Origin: JASHPR01 sp963808705
Lineage (GTDB): Bacteria > Actinomycetota > Actinomycetes > Streptosporangiales > Streptosporangiaceae
DNA length: 64,000 nt
Reading direction: 5' to 3'
NCBI GenBank assembly: GCA_963808705.1
Contig: CAWEHB010000016.1
Coordinates: 620,001 to 684,000, forward strand
Shown one piece after another: positions 50,409 through 59,467 of the stretch. The position numbers and the translations under genes are program-made. Within the stretch, counting starts at the first letter, position 1. Every line of letters starts with the position of its first letter. The notes beneath the pieces are model-generated. The model saw only the letters and a program-made list of their open reading frames with translations. It did no database searches and was not told where the DNA came from.

Positions 50409-53183
50409 ATGCCGGCGCTGGTGGGACGAGACAGGGAACTGGAGCTTCTCCGGTCGCTACTTGCCAAGGCCGGGTCGGGCGGGGGCGCTGTCATATTGTC
50501 CGGTGAACCTGGGTCGGGCAAGACAGCGCTGCTGAACGCGGCAGAGAGCCTGGCCCTGCAATCCGGCGTCCGGGTGCTGCGCGCGGGCGGCGTCGAGTTT
50601 GAGGCGAGCGTGACCTTTGCGGGGCTCAACCAGGCTCTTCTTGCCCTGCGCCCTGGCGTGGCCGCACTGATCAGCGCGCACCGGGTCGCTCTCGAGGTAG
50701 CACTCGGGTTCGACGAAGGTCCTCCCCCGCAGCCCCTGATCCTGGCGAACGCGACCCTCGACTTGCTGCGCGCCGCTGCCGACCTGCAGCCACTGCTGCT
50801 CGTCATCGATGACCTGCACTGGCTGGATCGTTCGAGTGCCATCATTCTCGGTCTGGTCGCCCGGCGTCTTGCAGGCTCACGGATCGGGCTGATCGCCGCA
50901 ACCCGCACCGAGGCTGAGACTTTCTTCGACCGCAGCGGCATACCTACGCATGAACTCACACCCCTCGACCTCGAGGCCGCGACCGTGCTACTCAGCTCGC
51001 GGTACCCGGCACTAGCTCCGCGAGTGCGCCAGCGCATCCTTGCGGAGGCAGGCGGGAATCCTCTCGCACTGCTTGAGCTGCCTGCGATACTCACCGCGCC
51101 GCAGCGACTCGCGGCGCAGAGGCTTCCGGCGGTCCTCCCACTGACCGGCGGCCTGCAGGCGATGTTCGCCGACCGGGTGCGTGCACTGCCTTCGGCCGCC
51201 CACAGTATTCTGCTGCTCGCGGTCCTCGAAGGCACCGGAGATCTCCGTGTCCTCGGCGCCACAGCCGGCCAGGAGGCGCTCGCCTCCCTTGCACCGGCTG
51301 AGCAGACCCATCTGATCAAGTTGCGCGAAGGCGACAGCAAGCTGTCCTTCCGGCACCCGCTCGTCCGATCCGTCGTGGTGGAAATGTCCACGAGTGCCGA
51401 ACGCCGCGAGGCCCACCGAGCGCTGGCCGAGGCTCTGCAAGCAGACCCGGACCGGCGCGTCTGGCATCTTGCCGAGGCGGCCGTCGGTTCCGACGCCCAA
51501 GCGGCGGATCTGCTGGTGGAGCACGCACATCGCATCCTCCGGCGCGGTGATCCCGCTGGTGCCGTGGCTGCACTCCTCCGCTCCGCCGACCTGACACCAT
51601 CCGGGCCAGACCGCGCACGCAGGCTATCTGAGGCTGCCTACGTCGGCGCTAACGTGACCGGGGATCTGCGCAACGTCGCGCAGCTACTCCGCGACGCCGA
51701 ACACGCTGATCCCGCGGCGCAGCTTGGCGGGTCGCTGCTCGCCGCGGTCGCTGCCTCCTACGCCTTGCTCAACGGCGAGGGTGACATCGCCACTGCGCAT
51801 CGCTTGCTGGTCGGCGCCATCGAGATGCAGGCGGACCTCCCCATGGCTAGGGATGCGCTCGTCGAAGCCCTGCATACCCTGATGCTGGTCTGCTTCTTTG
51901 GTGGCCGGCCTGAGTTGTGGCCACCGTTCTACGCGGCGCTCGCGCGCCTGGGGGCGGGGCTGCCAGAGCCGCTCGGGGTGTGCAGCCAGGTCTTTCCCGA
52001 CACGGTCCGCGCTGCGGCAGCCGCGCTCGAACGGCTCGCGGGCGCCGTGCGTGACCTGCGGGACGTGACGGAACCGACGCACATAATCAGGATCGCCATG
52101 GCGTCGACCCACATAGATCTTGCTGGCTGCCGCGATCCTCTTTTGCGAGTGGTGCGTGATGGACGACAGGGAGGCGCTGTCACCTCCGCCATCTTCGCCT
52201 TGATGTTCCTCGGCCTGGACGACTATCACAGCGGCCGGTGGGACGAGGCTCTGACCTTCGCAGATGAGGGCCTGGCATTGTGCGACGAGCACGGATATCG
52301 CCTGCTTGGATTGCCTGGGCACTGGATCCACGCTCTCGTCGCGGCTGCCCGGGGCGATCACGCCACCACGGTCAGGCTGACCGACCAGATGCTGCAGTGG
52401 GCTCAGCCGCGCGGCATCTACGCCATTCAGTCGGAGTATCACTTCACCCGGGCGCTGGCCGCCCTGGCGGAAAACGATTTCGAGGGCGCCTTTCAGCACG
52501 CGTCCGCGATCAGCCCCCCGGGACGATTTGATCCCCACACCAACCTTGCGCTTTGGGCGATGATGGATCTCGTCGAAGCCGCAGTCCGTACCGGCCGCAA
52601 CGATGAGGCCACAGCCCACGTCGAGGCCATCCGTGCCGCGAACGTTGCAGCGATTTCGCCCCGCATCGCTCTCCTCGCCGACGCGTCGGCCGCGCTGGCC
52701 GCCCGTGATGACCTTGCCCTAGGCCTGTTCAAGCAGGCGCTCGCAGATCCGGGTGCGGATCGCTGGCCCTTTGATCATGCCCGCGTGCAGCTGGCCTTCG
52801 GGGAACGGCTTCGGCGGGCCCGGAGGACAGCCGAATCGCGAGCCCACCTCAGTATCGCGCTCGACGCCTTCGAGCGCCTCGGCGCCAGGCCGTGGGCCAC
52901 CCGCGCCGCCAGCGAGCTACGGGCAGCCGGACAGATCAGAGTCCGCGCCGATCAGCCGGCACGCGACTCGCTCACGCCGCAGGAACGCGAGATCGCGATG
53001 CTCGCCGCCGCTGGCCTGACCAACAAGGAGATCGGTCAGCGGCTTTTCCTGTCGCACCGCACCGTCGGAGCCCACCTGTACCAGATCTTTCCCAAACTCG
53101 GCATCACGTCCCGGGCAGCGCTGCGCGACGCGCTCGCATCCCAGCCTCCAGAGGGCCAGGACGAGAACCGCAGCGAGCCTTGA
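50409..53183 (+). CDS. large ATP-binding LuxR-family regulator (LAL type)
   Basis: This cytoplasmic transcriptional activator has 924 residues. It opens PALVGRDRELELLRSLLA. Walker A GEPGSGKT is at 32-39 and Walker B-like LLLVIDDLHWLDRSS near 130-145. A helical STAND/TPR-like middle follows (RREAHRALAEALQADPDRRV to FGERLRRARRTAESRAHLSI). The C-terminal HTH is LTPQEREIAMLAAAGLTNKE and IGQRLFLSHRTVGAHLYQIF. LALs often control nearby secondary-metabolite or catabolic genes; here it precedes a cupin and an NTF2-like gene on the same strand. Start ATG at 50409 (CCCTGATCGTC before it, weak site). Confidence 0.92.
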   Translation: MPALVGRDRELELLRSLLAKAGSGGGAVILSGEPGSGKTALLNAAESLALQSGVRVLRAGGVEFEASVTFAGLNQALLALRPGVAALISAHRVALEVALGFDEGPPPQPLILANATLDLLRAAADLQPLLLVIDDLHWLDRSSAIILGLVARRLAGSRIGLIAATRTEAETFFDRSGIPTHELTPLDLEAATVLLSSRYPALAPRVRQRILAEAGGNPLALLELPAILTAPQRLAAQRLPAVLPLTGGLQAMFADRVRALPSAAHSILLLAVLEGTGDLRVLGATAGQEALASLAPAEQTHLIKLREGDSKLSFRHPLVRSVVVEMSTSAERREAHRALAEALQADPDRRVWHLAEAAVGSDAQAADLLVEHAHRILRRGDPAGAVAALLRSADLTPSGPDRARRLSEAAYVGANVTGDLRNVAQLLRDAEHADPAAQLGGSLLAAVAASYALLNGEGDIATAHRLLVGAIEMQADLPMARDALVEALHTLMLVCFFGGRPELWPPFYAALARLGAGLPEPLGVCSQVFPDTVRAAAAALERLAGAVRDLRDVTEPTHIIRIAMASTHIDLAGCRDPLLRVVRDGRQGGAVTSAIFALMFLGLDDYHSGRWDEALTFADEGLALCDEHGYRLLGLPGHWIHALVAAARGDHATTVRLTDQMLQWAQPRGIYAIQSEYHFTRALAALAENDFEGAFQHASAISPPGRFDPHTNLALWAMMDLVEAAVRTGRNDEATAHVEAIRAANVAAISPRIALLADASAALAARDDLALGLFKQALADPGADRWPFDHARVQLAFGERLRRARRTAESRAHLSIALDAFERLGARPWATRAASELRAAGQIRVRADQPARDSLTPQEREIAMLAAAGLTNKEIGQRLFLSHRTVGAHLYQIFPKLGITSRAALRDALASQPPEGQDENRSEP

Positions 53184-53334
53184 CCGCAGCGACAGGGCAA
53201 GGCGCCGTGTCGCATGCCGAGGTCAGGGTCAAATGACAGATGCTGCTCACCGCCCGCGGGGCCTAGCGTTGCATACGGCTTGATCGTCGCAGCAGACCCG
53301 TCCGTGCGGCTCGTCTCGGAAAGGTGGCGGCGTT

Positions 53335-53844
53335 ATGACCACGTTCGACCGGGAAAATCACCCGGACGTGCCGACCATCCTCACGCCCGGGGAGCAAAGA
53401 GCCGTCTGGTTCCTGGGCGCGCTCATTCGCGTCCGGGCCGGCGGCAGCGCAACAGCGGGCCAGCTGGCGATCCTCGAGCACACAGGACCGCGCGGCTACA
53501 ACAGCCCCCTGCACCGCCACAAAGCCGACGAGGAGACCTTCCTCATCCTGGACGGCGAGCTGCGGGTCGAAGTCGGCGGGCAAGCGGTCAGGGCAGGCCC
53601 AGGCACCGCCGCGGTTCTCCCCCGCCAGATCCCCCATGCCTTCGTCGTCACAAGCCCGCAGGCACGGTTCCTGACCCTGCACACGCCAGCCGGCTTCGAC
53701 GAGTTCACGCTGGCCGCTGGATCACCCGCTTGCTCCCCGTTCGAGGACCCCTCGGACGAACTGCCGCCCGACCCGGCAGCGCTGGCCGCCACCGCAGCCT
53801 CATACGGCATCGAGATCCTCGGGCCGCCGCCCAGCCCCTCCTGA
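53335..53844 (+). CDS. cupin-domain protein
   Basis: This single-domain cupin has 169 residues. The first motif is PLHRHKADEETFLILDGELR (His, His, Glu metal ligands); the second motif is LPRQIPHAFVV (third His). GQAVRAGPGTAAVLP links them. It is similar to quercetin-dioxygenase-like cupins, which bind a metal and may be enzymes or sensors. The start at 53335 follows GGTGGCGGCGTT, a modest site. It lies 150 bases after the LuxR-type gene and ahead of the NTF2-like gene. Confidence 0.85.
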   Translation: MTTFDRENHPDVPTILTPGEQRAVWFLGALIRVRAGGSATAGQLAILEHTGPRGYNSPLHRHKADEETFLILDGELRVEVGGQAVRAGPGTAAVLPRQIPHAFVVTSPQARFLTLHTPAGFDEFTLAAGSPACSPFEDPSDELPPDPAALAATAASYGIEILGPPPSPS

Positions 53845-53897
53845 CCGGCCGGCATCCGCCGCGCCACAACCGCTACGGCACGCCCGAGGAGAGTTTG

Positions 53898-53981
53898 ATG
53901 TCGCCGTCGAAGAGCAAGATCACCCAGGAGACTGCGCATACGCCGGGCTCTGGCCCATTCCCGTACGAAGGAACCAGATGA
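53898..53981 (+). CDS. 27-residue small ORF coupled to the NTF2-like gene
   Basis: GAGGAG precedes an ATG at 53898 with a six-base gap. The peptide starts MSPSKSKITQETAHTPGSGP and ends FPYEGTR. Its stop overlaps the next start codon (ATGA at 53978-53981). The good ribosome site and tight overlap argue that it is translated, at least as a leader that feeds ribosomes to the downstream gene. No family recognised. Confidence 0.45.
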   Translation: MSPSKSKITQETAHTPGSGPFPYEGTR

Positions 53982-54412
53982 CGGAGACCTCGACCACGCG
54001 TGCGGAGACCAACCGGGAGATCATCGGCCAGGCCTTCGATGCCTGGCGCCAGGGGACCGGTGCCATCACCGACGTGTTCGCCCCCGGCATGGTCTGGCGT
54101 ATCGAGGGACACTCGGCCGCATCGAAGGAGTACCGCAGCAAGCAGCAGTTCATCGATGAGGTCCTGGCCCCGTTCGGCGCCCGGTTCACGGTGTCAGAGC
54201 CATTCCGCCCGGTCACGATCCGCGCGGTCTACGCCGACGACGACACCGTCATCGTTATCTGGGACGGCCGCGGGATCGCCAGCGACGGTCAGCCCTACGA
54301 GAACAGCTACGCCTGGATCATGAAGCTCGCTGACGGCAAGGTCATTGACGGCACCGCGTTCTACGACAGCATCTCCTTCAACGACCTCTGGGCTCGCGTC
54401 CAGCCCCCGTGA
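53978..54412 (+). CDS. NTF2-like / SnoaL-like (ketosteroid-isomerase-fold) protein
   Basis: This has 144 residues. REIIGQAFDAWRQGTGAITD, VFAPGMVWRIEGHSAASKEY and DDTVIVIWDGRGIASDGQPY and ENSYAWIMKLADGKVIDGTA match the NTF2-like SnoaL_2 family. Members are small cyclases, isomerases or hydratases acting on polyketides, steroids or similar compounds. It overlaps the 27-codon ORF by four bases. With the cupin and LuxR gene upstream it may form a small oxidative module; the substrate is unknown. Confidence 0.82.
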   Translation: MTETSTTRAETNREIIGQAFDAWRQGTGAITDVFAPGMVWRIEGHSAASKEYRSKQQFIDEVLAPFGARFTVSEPFRPVTIRAVYADDDTVIVIWDGRGIASDGQPYENSYAWIMKLADGKVIDGTAFYDSISFNDLWARVQPP

Positions 54413-54645
54413 ACCGGACCAGCAAGTGCCGTTGCAGTATTCGTTCCCGGTCGGAGCTGGCACAAAGAGTCGGGTCCCAAAGAGACTGGTACTGCGCGAG
54501 AAGAGTCACGGCGCCCCGAAGGGTGATAGCCAAGACCAAGATCAAGATAGCCATGGCAGGCAGACCTGGAGACTCCTCCTGACCCTTACAGGCATTGAAT
54601 TAGCAGGTCAGCTGGCTATTCTGCTGGTCAGTGGCTCGCTGATTG

Positions 54646-55047
<402 letters not shown>

Positions 55048-55503
55048 TCAAGCCCGAATTTGGGTGTCTTCGCTGTAACCGCCGCGGGTCCTGGGCTTCG
55101 GCGAGGACACGTTATCTATAGCGGTGTCTTCGCTGTAGCTGCTGTGCGGGCCGCGTTTGCCTCGAGGTGTGGTCCATCCTTCGGCTTGGTCGACGGTTTC
55201 GGCTGAGAGTGTCTCGAGTTCGCTGATCAGCTCGCGCAGGCGCTTGGTGTTGTCGAACAGGGGACGGTATCGCTCGAGCTGTGCGGGGCTGAGCGTGCGG
55301 GTGATGGTCTTGGCTCCGACCTTGCGGATCCATGACGGGTAGGGGCCGTGCAGGTGGCTTGGGTCGGTGTGACACCGGCAGCGGGGAGAGCCGCAGCGGG
55401 TGGTGCGCTCGACCAGGCTGCCGGGCAGGCATAGGCCGAGCTGGACGATCTGGTCGGTGATCTGGCGCTGGCGGAGCTCGGTGCTGGCTGGCGTTGAGGG
55501 CAT
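55048..55503 (-). CDS. DUF6788-like protein
   Basis: This has 151 residues. LPGSLVERTTRCGSPRCRCH and TDPSHLHGPYPSWIRKVGAK, then LSPAQLERYRPLFDNTKRLR and ELISELETLSAETV, fit the DUF6788 family, whose Cys-x4-Cys-x-Cys-His cluster may bind zinc. Such genes are often found beside transposases and integrases, as here. The tail contains a partial internal repeat (YSEDTAIDN and YSEDTQIRA), which suggests the C-terminus has been altered by a local duplication. Confidence 0.65.
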   Translation of the reverse strand: MPSTPASTELRQRQITDQIVQLGLCLPGSLVERTTRCGSPRCRCHTDPSHLHGPYPSWIRKVGAKTITRTLSPAQLERYRPLFDNTKRLRELISELETLSAETVDQAEGWTTPRGKRGPHSSYSEDTAIDNVSSPKPRTRGGYSEDTQIRA

Positions 55504-55557
55504 GCCTTGTTGCTATCGCATCTTTGCGCGCGCATCGGCGAGGCTCCGCCGTCCGCC

Positions 55558-55582
55558 GCCTTGAAAGCTTTATCTTCAAGGC
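55558..55582. repeat. inverted repeat in the divergent region before the integrase-MFS frame
   Basis: GCCTTGAA (55558-55565) and TTCAAGGC (55575-55582) are perfect 8-bp arms around AGCTTTATC. The position between the divergent DUF6788 and integrase frames suits an operator or recombination site; a hairpin is also possible. Confidence 0.5.
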
Positions 55583-55620
55583 AGCGGGGACCCGGCCGGG
55601 CCGGCCGGATGGGAGGGGGC

Positions 55621-57504
55621 GTGCTCGTTCAGCGGGTGCTGATGCCGGTCAGCGGCCGGGAGTCCTGGACGCTGCTGGGGGACGACGGCGAGGTGGTCGA
55701 GCCAGCCGAGCGCTACCTGGCCTACCTGGCGGCGATCGAGCGCTCTCCCAACACGGCGCGGGCCTGGGCGGTCAGCTTGAAGCTGTGGTTCGAGTTCCTC
55801 CAGCACGCCTCGGTGAACTGGGACGAGGCGGGCGTGGAGGACGTGGCCCGGTTCGTGGCCTGGCTGCGCGCCCCGGCGGGCAACGTGATCGTGCTGGCGG
55901 ACGGGACCGGGGCCCGGGAACCGGCCACGGTGAACAGGCATCTGGCCGGGGTGTTCGGCTTCTATGACCACCATGCGCGCACCGGTCTGGCGGTCGCTGC
56001 CGAGCTGGTCTCGTGGCGGCGGATCAGCCGCGGCTCGTATAAGCCGTTCCTGCATCACGTGACGAAGGGCCGGCCGATCCCGGTGCGGCCGGTGAAGCTG
56101 CACGTTCCGATGCTCCCGGCCGGCCTGCTGGGTGACCGCTACGGGCGCAAGAAGGTCCTGCTCATCTCCCTGGCGCTGTTCGGGATCGGATCGGCGGCGT
56201 GCGCGTACTCGACGTCGGTGGCGGAGTTCATGGCGGCCCGGGTGCTGATCGGGCTCGGCGGCGCAGGGATAATCGTGATGGCGTTCTCCGTCCTCACGGT
56301 GCTGTTCGGCAAGGCGGAGCGGCCGAAGGCCGTGGGGGTGATGGCGGGGGTCACCTTCGTGGCCTTCCCGATCGGCCCGATCCTGGGCGGCTGGCTGCTC
56401 AGCAGTTACTGGTGGGGCTGGGTATTCCTGATCAACGTGCCGGTCGTCGTGGTCGGCCTGGCGGCCGTCATCGCCCTGGTGCCGGAGTCCCGCGCCGCGC
56501 AGCGCCCGGGCCTGGACCTGGCGGGGGTGGCGGCCTCGGCGACCGGGCTGGTGGCGCTGACCTACGGCCTGATCGAGGCCGGGCAGGACGGCTGGAGCGA
56601 TGCCGGTGCCCTGGCCCTGATGGTCGCCGGAGTGGCGTTGCTGGCCGGCTTCTTGGGCTGGGAGCGCCGGCTGACCCGCCGGCCGGGCGGTCAGCCGCTC
56701 CTCGATCTGACCTTGTTCGGCTCGGCGTCGTTCACCTGGGGCGTGATCCTGGCGGTGCTGCCGATCATGGCGATGCTCGGCATCTTGTTCACCATGCCGC
56801 AGTACTTCCAGGGCGTACTCGGCACGAACGCCATGGGCTCGGGCCTGAGGCTGCTGCCCCTGGTCGCCGGGCTCATCGCCGGAGCCGTTCCCGCTGCCCG
56901 CGTCGTCCGCCTGGTCGGCGCCAAGGTGGCCGTGACCGCCGGGTTCGTCCTGCTCGCGGCCGGGCTGTTCACCGCAGCTATGACCAGTGCCGGCTCGGGC
57001 GGCCTGTTCGTGGCGGCGTGGATGGCCGTCGCCGGGCTGGGGACGGGCATCGCCATGGCCACCGCCATGTCCGCCGCGCTGGTCGAGCTATCGGCGGACA
57101 AAAGCGGCGTCGGCTCGGCGGTGCTGCAGGCGGTCAACAAGACCGGGGGCCCGCTCGGCATCGCCATCCTCGGCAGCGTGCTGAGCGCCGGCTATCTTGC
57201 CCGCCTGCACCTATCGGGACTGCCGCCGGCCGCCGCCGCGGCCGTCCGCCAGAGCGTCTTCGGCGGCGTGGCAGTCGCCCAGAAGCTCCACTCGGCGGCG
57301 CTGCTCGCGTCCGTGCAGGCGGCCTTCGTGCACGGCATGGACATGGCCCTTCTGGTGTCCGCCGGCATCGCCCTGGCAGGCGTCGTCCTCACCCTGGTCT
57401 TCCTGCCGGCGTCGAATGCCCCGAAAAAGACAGTGCAGCCGGTCACGGACACAGACGGTGAGGCTGCCGGAAAACAGCCAGCAATCACCGGTCAGGCTGC
57501 GTGA
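55621..57504 (+). CDS. chimeric ORF: integrase N-terminal domain joined to a truncated MFS transporter
   Basis: A GTG at 55621 after GGGAGGGGG gives 627 residues. Residues 1 to about 165 are the N-terminal half of an actinobacterial tyrosine recombinase: VEPAERYLAYLAAIERSPNT, VEDVARFVAWLRAPAGNVIV, NRHLAGVFGFYDHHARTGLA, YKPFLHHVTKGRPIPVRPVK. At about 56115 it passes in frame into a DHA2-type MFS protein beginning in loop 2-3 (LLGDRYGRKKVLLISLALFG), with helix 1 and helix 2 lost but all later helices kept (GPILGGWLLSSYWWGWVFLI; GIAMATAMSAALVELSADKS). It looks like an illegitimate junction. The recombinase lacks its catalytic domain and the transporter its first helices, so neither part is likely to work normally. 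Confidence 0.75.
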   Translation: MLVQRVLMPVSGRESWTLLGDDGEVVEPAERYLAYLAAIERSPNTARAWAVSLKLWFEFLQHASVNWDEAGVEDVARFVAWLRAPAGNVIVLADGTGAREPATVNRHLAGVFGFYDHHARTGLAVAAELVSWRRISRGSYKPFLHHVTKGRPIPVRPVKLHVPMLPAGLLGDRYGRKKVLLISLALFGIGSAACAYSTSVAEFMAARVLIGLGGAGIIVMAFSVLTVLFGKAERPKAVGVMAGVTFVAFPIGPILGGWLLSSYWWGWVFLINVPVVVVGLAAVIALVPESRAAQRPGLDLAGVAASATGLVALTYGLIEAGQDGWSDAGALALMVAGVALLAGFLGWERRLTRRPGGQPLLDLTLFGSASFTWGVILAVLPIMAMLGILFTMPQYFQGVLGTNAMGSGLRLLPLVAGLIAGAVPAARVVRLVGAKVAVTAGFVLLAAGLFTAAMTSAGSGGLFVAAWMAVAGLGTGIAMATAMSAALVELSADKSGVGSAVLQAVNKTGGPLGIAILGSVLSAGYLARLHLSGLPPAAAAAVRQSVFGGVAVAQKLHSAALLASVQAAFVHGMDMALLVSAGIALAGVVLTLVFLPASNAPKKTVQPVTDTDGEAAGKQPAITGQAA

Positions 57505-58180
57505 ACGCACAATGGCGACGACCCGGGCGGCGATGCAAGGCTTTGCGGCCAAGCCAAGATCGTGCTGCCGGACCAGCTTCGCGAAAAAATGACGGGAGCA
57601 TCTCCCCGCCGAAGCCATGGTTCCGATGGCGTCTGGCAGCAGCCCCGCAGGCGGGCCGGGCGAATCCGCCATCAGTGACCAGATGCTGCGCGGGCTGTCC
57701 CACCTTGACCGGGCCGGCCTCCTGCGCCGCGTCCAGATGCTGACTGCGTCAGAGTTCAGTATCAGTCAGCGCAGGCTGACCGCCAGGCGCTGGTTCATCC
57801 GGTTCCCGGCTGCTTGCCGTCTGGTCCTGATTCCCCGGACAATCGGGCTTGCCTGGGTGCGGGGTAGTTGCGGATCGCCGGTCGGGTTCAACGCGCCCTC
57901 TTGGCTGGTCTCTGTGGAACTGCTGACGGGTACTTCGGGGTGCCTCAGCTTTCGTTGAAGTGCCATTGACAGGCTGTAGGCTTGTTTCTGACACGACGGG
58001 CAGTCCCGTAGCCGTGTTGGACTCTGCTGGGACCATTGGCAGCCTCCGGGAGCGTTGCTCCGGACCTTGGTAGCGCTGGCTTGGCAGATTGATCCACCGG
58101 ACGCCTGGTTTCGGGCAGGACGACCGCTCACCGTCTGTCGCCCCGTACGGGACCTGCGCCTCCTCAGCTACGGGAGCGCC
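57505..58180. other. intergenic region, 676 bases, no gene seen
   Basis: Frames here (for example plus 57617-57958) show no family motif and no ribosome site. A perfect TTGACA at 57966-57971 lies 215 bases before the hydrolase start, but the -10 at the right distance (TGACAC) is poor. The stretch may be remnant DNA from the junctions around it. Confidence 0.4.
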
Positions 58181-59461
58181 ATGACATCGACCGTCTCGAC
58201 CAAGCCAGCATCGTCGGCTTGGGCGATTTTCAACGACCAGTCCTTCTCCTTCGAGACGCTCCGGGCCCTCGGCTACGCCCCATACGGCGGCGCCGACATC
58301 GGCGAAGTCACCAGCACGGCGGCCCGGATCCCCGACGGCGACTTGACCGCCTGGTACGCGCAGTGGCGGGCGCTCGCCGAACGGATTCACGCCGGCGCCG
58401 ATCGCAGCGCCGCCGAAGGGCACCCCGTCAGCGCCCGGGAGTCCTACCTGCGGGCCAGCAACTACTACCGGCTGTGCGAGTTCTACCTGCGTGCCGACTC
58501 ATCGAATGACCCCGAAGTCCGCGAAGTGGGCCAGCTCTCGGTCGACAGCTTCGCCCGTGCTGCGCAGCTGATGAACCCGGCGCCGCAGCGGGTGCGATTC
58601 CCCTATGAGGACACCACGCTGCCCGGGTGGTGGATCCCGGCCGATCTGGGGACGGCTCATCCCGCCGGCGGTGACCCAGACGGTCCCCGGCCCACGCTCT
58701 TGTACCACGGTGGCTTCGACAGCACCGAGGAGGAGCTGTACTTCACCGGCGGCGCGGCCGCCGCCCGGCGCGGCTACCACGTGCTCGCCTTTGCCGGCCC
58801 CGGGCAAGGCAGCGCCCTTCGTGACCAGAAGCTGCTGTTCCGCCCGGACTGGGACGCCGTGGTCACCCCTGCCGTTGACTGGCTCCTGGCGCGCCCGGAC
58901 GTAGACCCCCATCGCATTGCGCTCATGGGGATGAGCCTCGGCGGCCTACTCGCGCCCCGGGCCGCCGCCACCGAGCACCGCGTGGCCGCTCTGATCGCGT
59001 ACGACGGCCTCTACTCGTTCGCCGACATGGTGCACCGCCTGGTCGGGCCCGAGATCATGAAGCTCATCGGCGACGGCCTCGTCACAAGCGACACGAAGGC
59101 AAACGCCCTCATCAAGGAGATCATAAGCTCCAGAACCAATGCTTTCGGCCCGGCGCTCCCGTGGGGTATGTGGGTCTTCGGAGAAGACAGCCCCGCGGCT
59201 GCCCTCCGCGCCTTCGCCCCCTACACCCTCGAAGGCTACGCGCCACTGGTCACCTGTCCCACGCTCGTCCTCGACGGCGAGAATGACCCCTGCGACTCGT
59301 CCCGGCTCTATGAGGCTCTGCGCTGCCAGAAGACCTATCACCTGTTCCCCGCGGCCGAAGGCGGCGGCGAGCACTGCCAACCGGGGGCGGTGTCCAGGCT
59401 GCACCAGGTGGTCTTCGACTGGCTTGACACCGTCCTCGACACGGTCAACACCGTTAGCTGA
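58181..59461 (+). CDS. alpha/beta hydrolase, copy A of a tandem pair
   Basis: This has 426 residues. An N-terminal helical cap (SFSFETLRALGYAPYGGADI, YLRASNYYRLCEFYLRAD) is followed by the hydrolase fold: YHGGFDSTEEELYF, FAGPGQGSALRDQ, the nucleophile elbow GMSLGGLLAPRAA, the Asp region VLDGENDPC, and a C-terminal His in GGGEHCQPGA. This layout is that of the 2,6-dihydroxypseudooxynicotine-hydrolase / FrsA-like group, which cleave carbon-carbon or ester bonds. The ATG at 58181 follows GGGAG; the frame opens earlier at 58055. The next gene, six bases on, is a paralogue. Confidence 0.85.
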   Translation: MTSTVSTKPASSAWAIFNDQSFSFETLRALGYAPYGGADIGEVTSTAARIPDGDLTAWYAQWRALAERIHAGADRSAAEGHPVSARESYLRASNYYRLCEFYLRADSSNDPEVREVGQLSVDSFARAAQLMNPAPQRVRFPYEDTTLPGWWIPADLGTAHPAGGDPDGPRPTLLYHGGFDSTEEELYFTGGAAAARRGYHVLAFAGPGQGSALRDQKLLFRPDWDAVVTPAVDWLLARPDVDPHRIALMGMSLGGLLAPRAAATEHRVAALIAYDGLYSFADMVHRLVGPEIMKLIGDGLVTSDTKANALIKEIISSRTNAFGPALPWGMWVFGEDSPAAALRAFAPYTLEGYAPLVTCPTLVLDGENDPCDSSRLYEALRCQKTYHLFPAAEGGGEHCQPGAVSRLHQVVFDWLDTVLDTVNTVS

Positions 59462-59467
59462 CCAACG

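Noticed and set aside
50339..51535. A 398-codon minus frame opposite the LuxR-type gene
   Set aside because: Rich in Arg/Ser/Ala with no motif; the opposite strand has clear Walker and HTH motifs.
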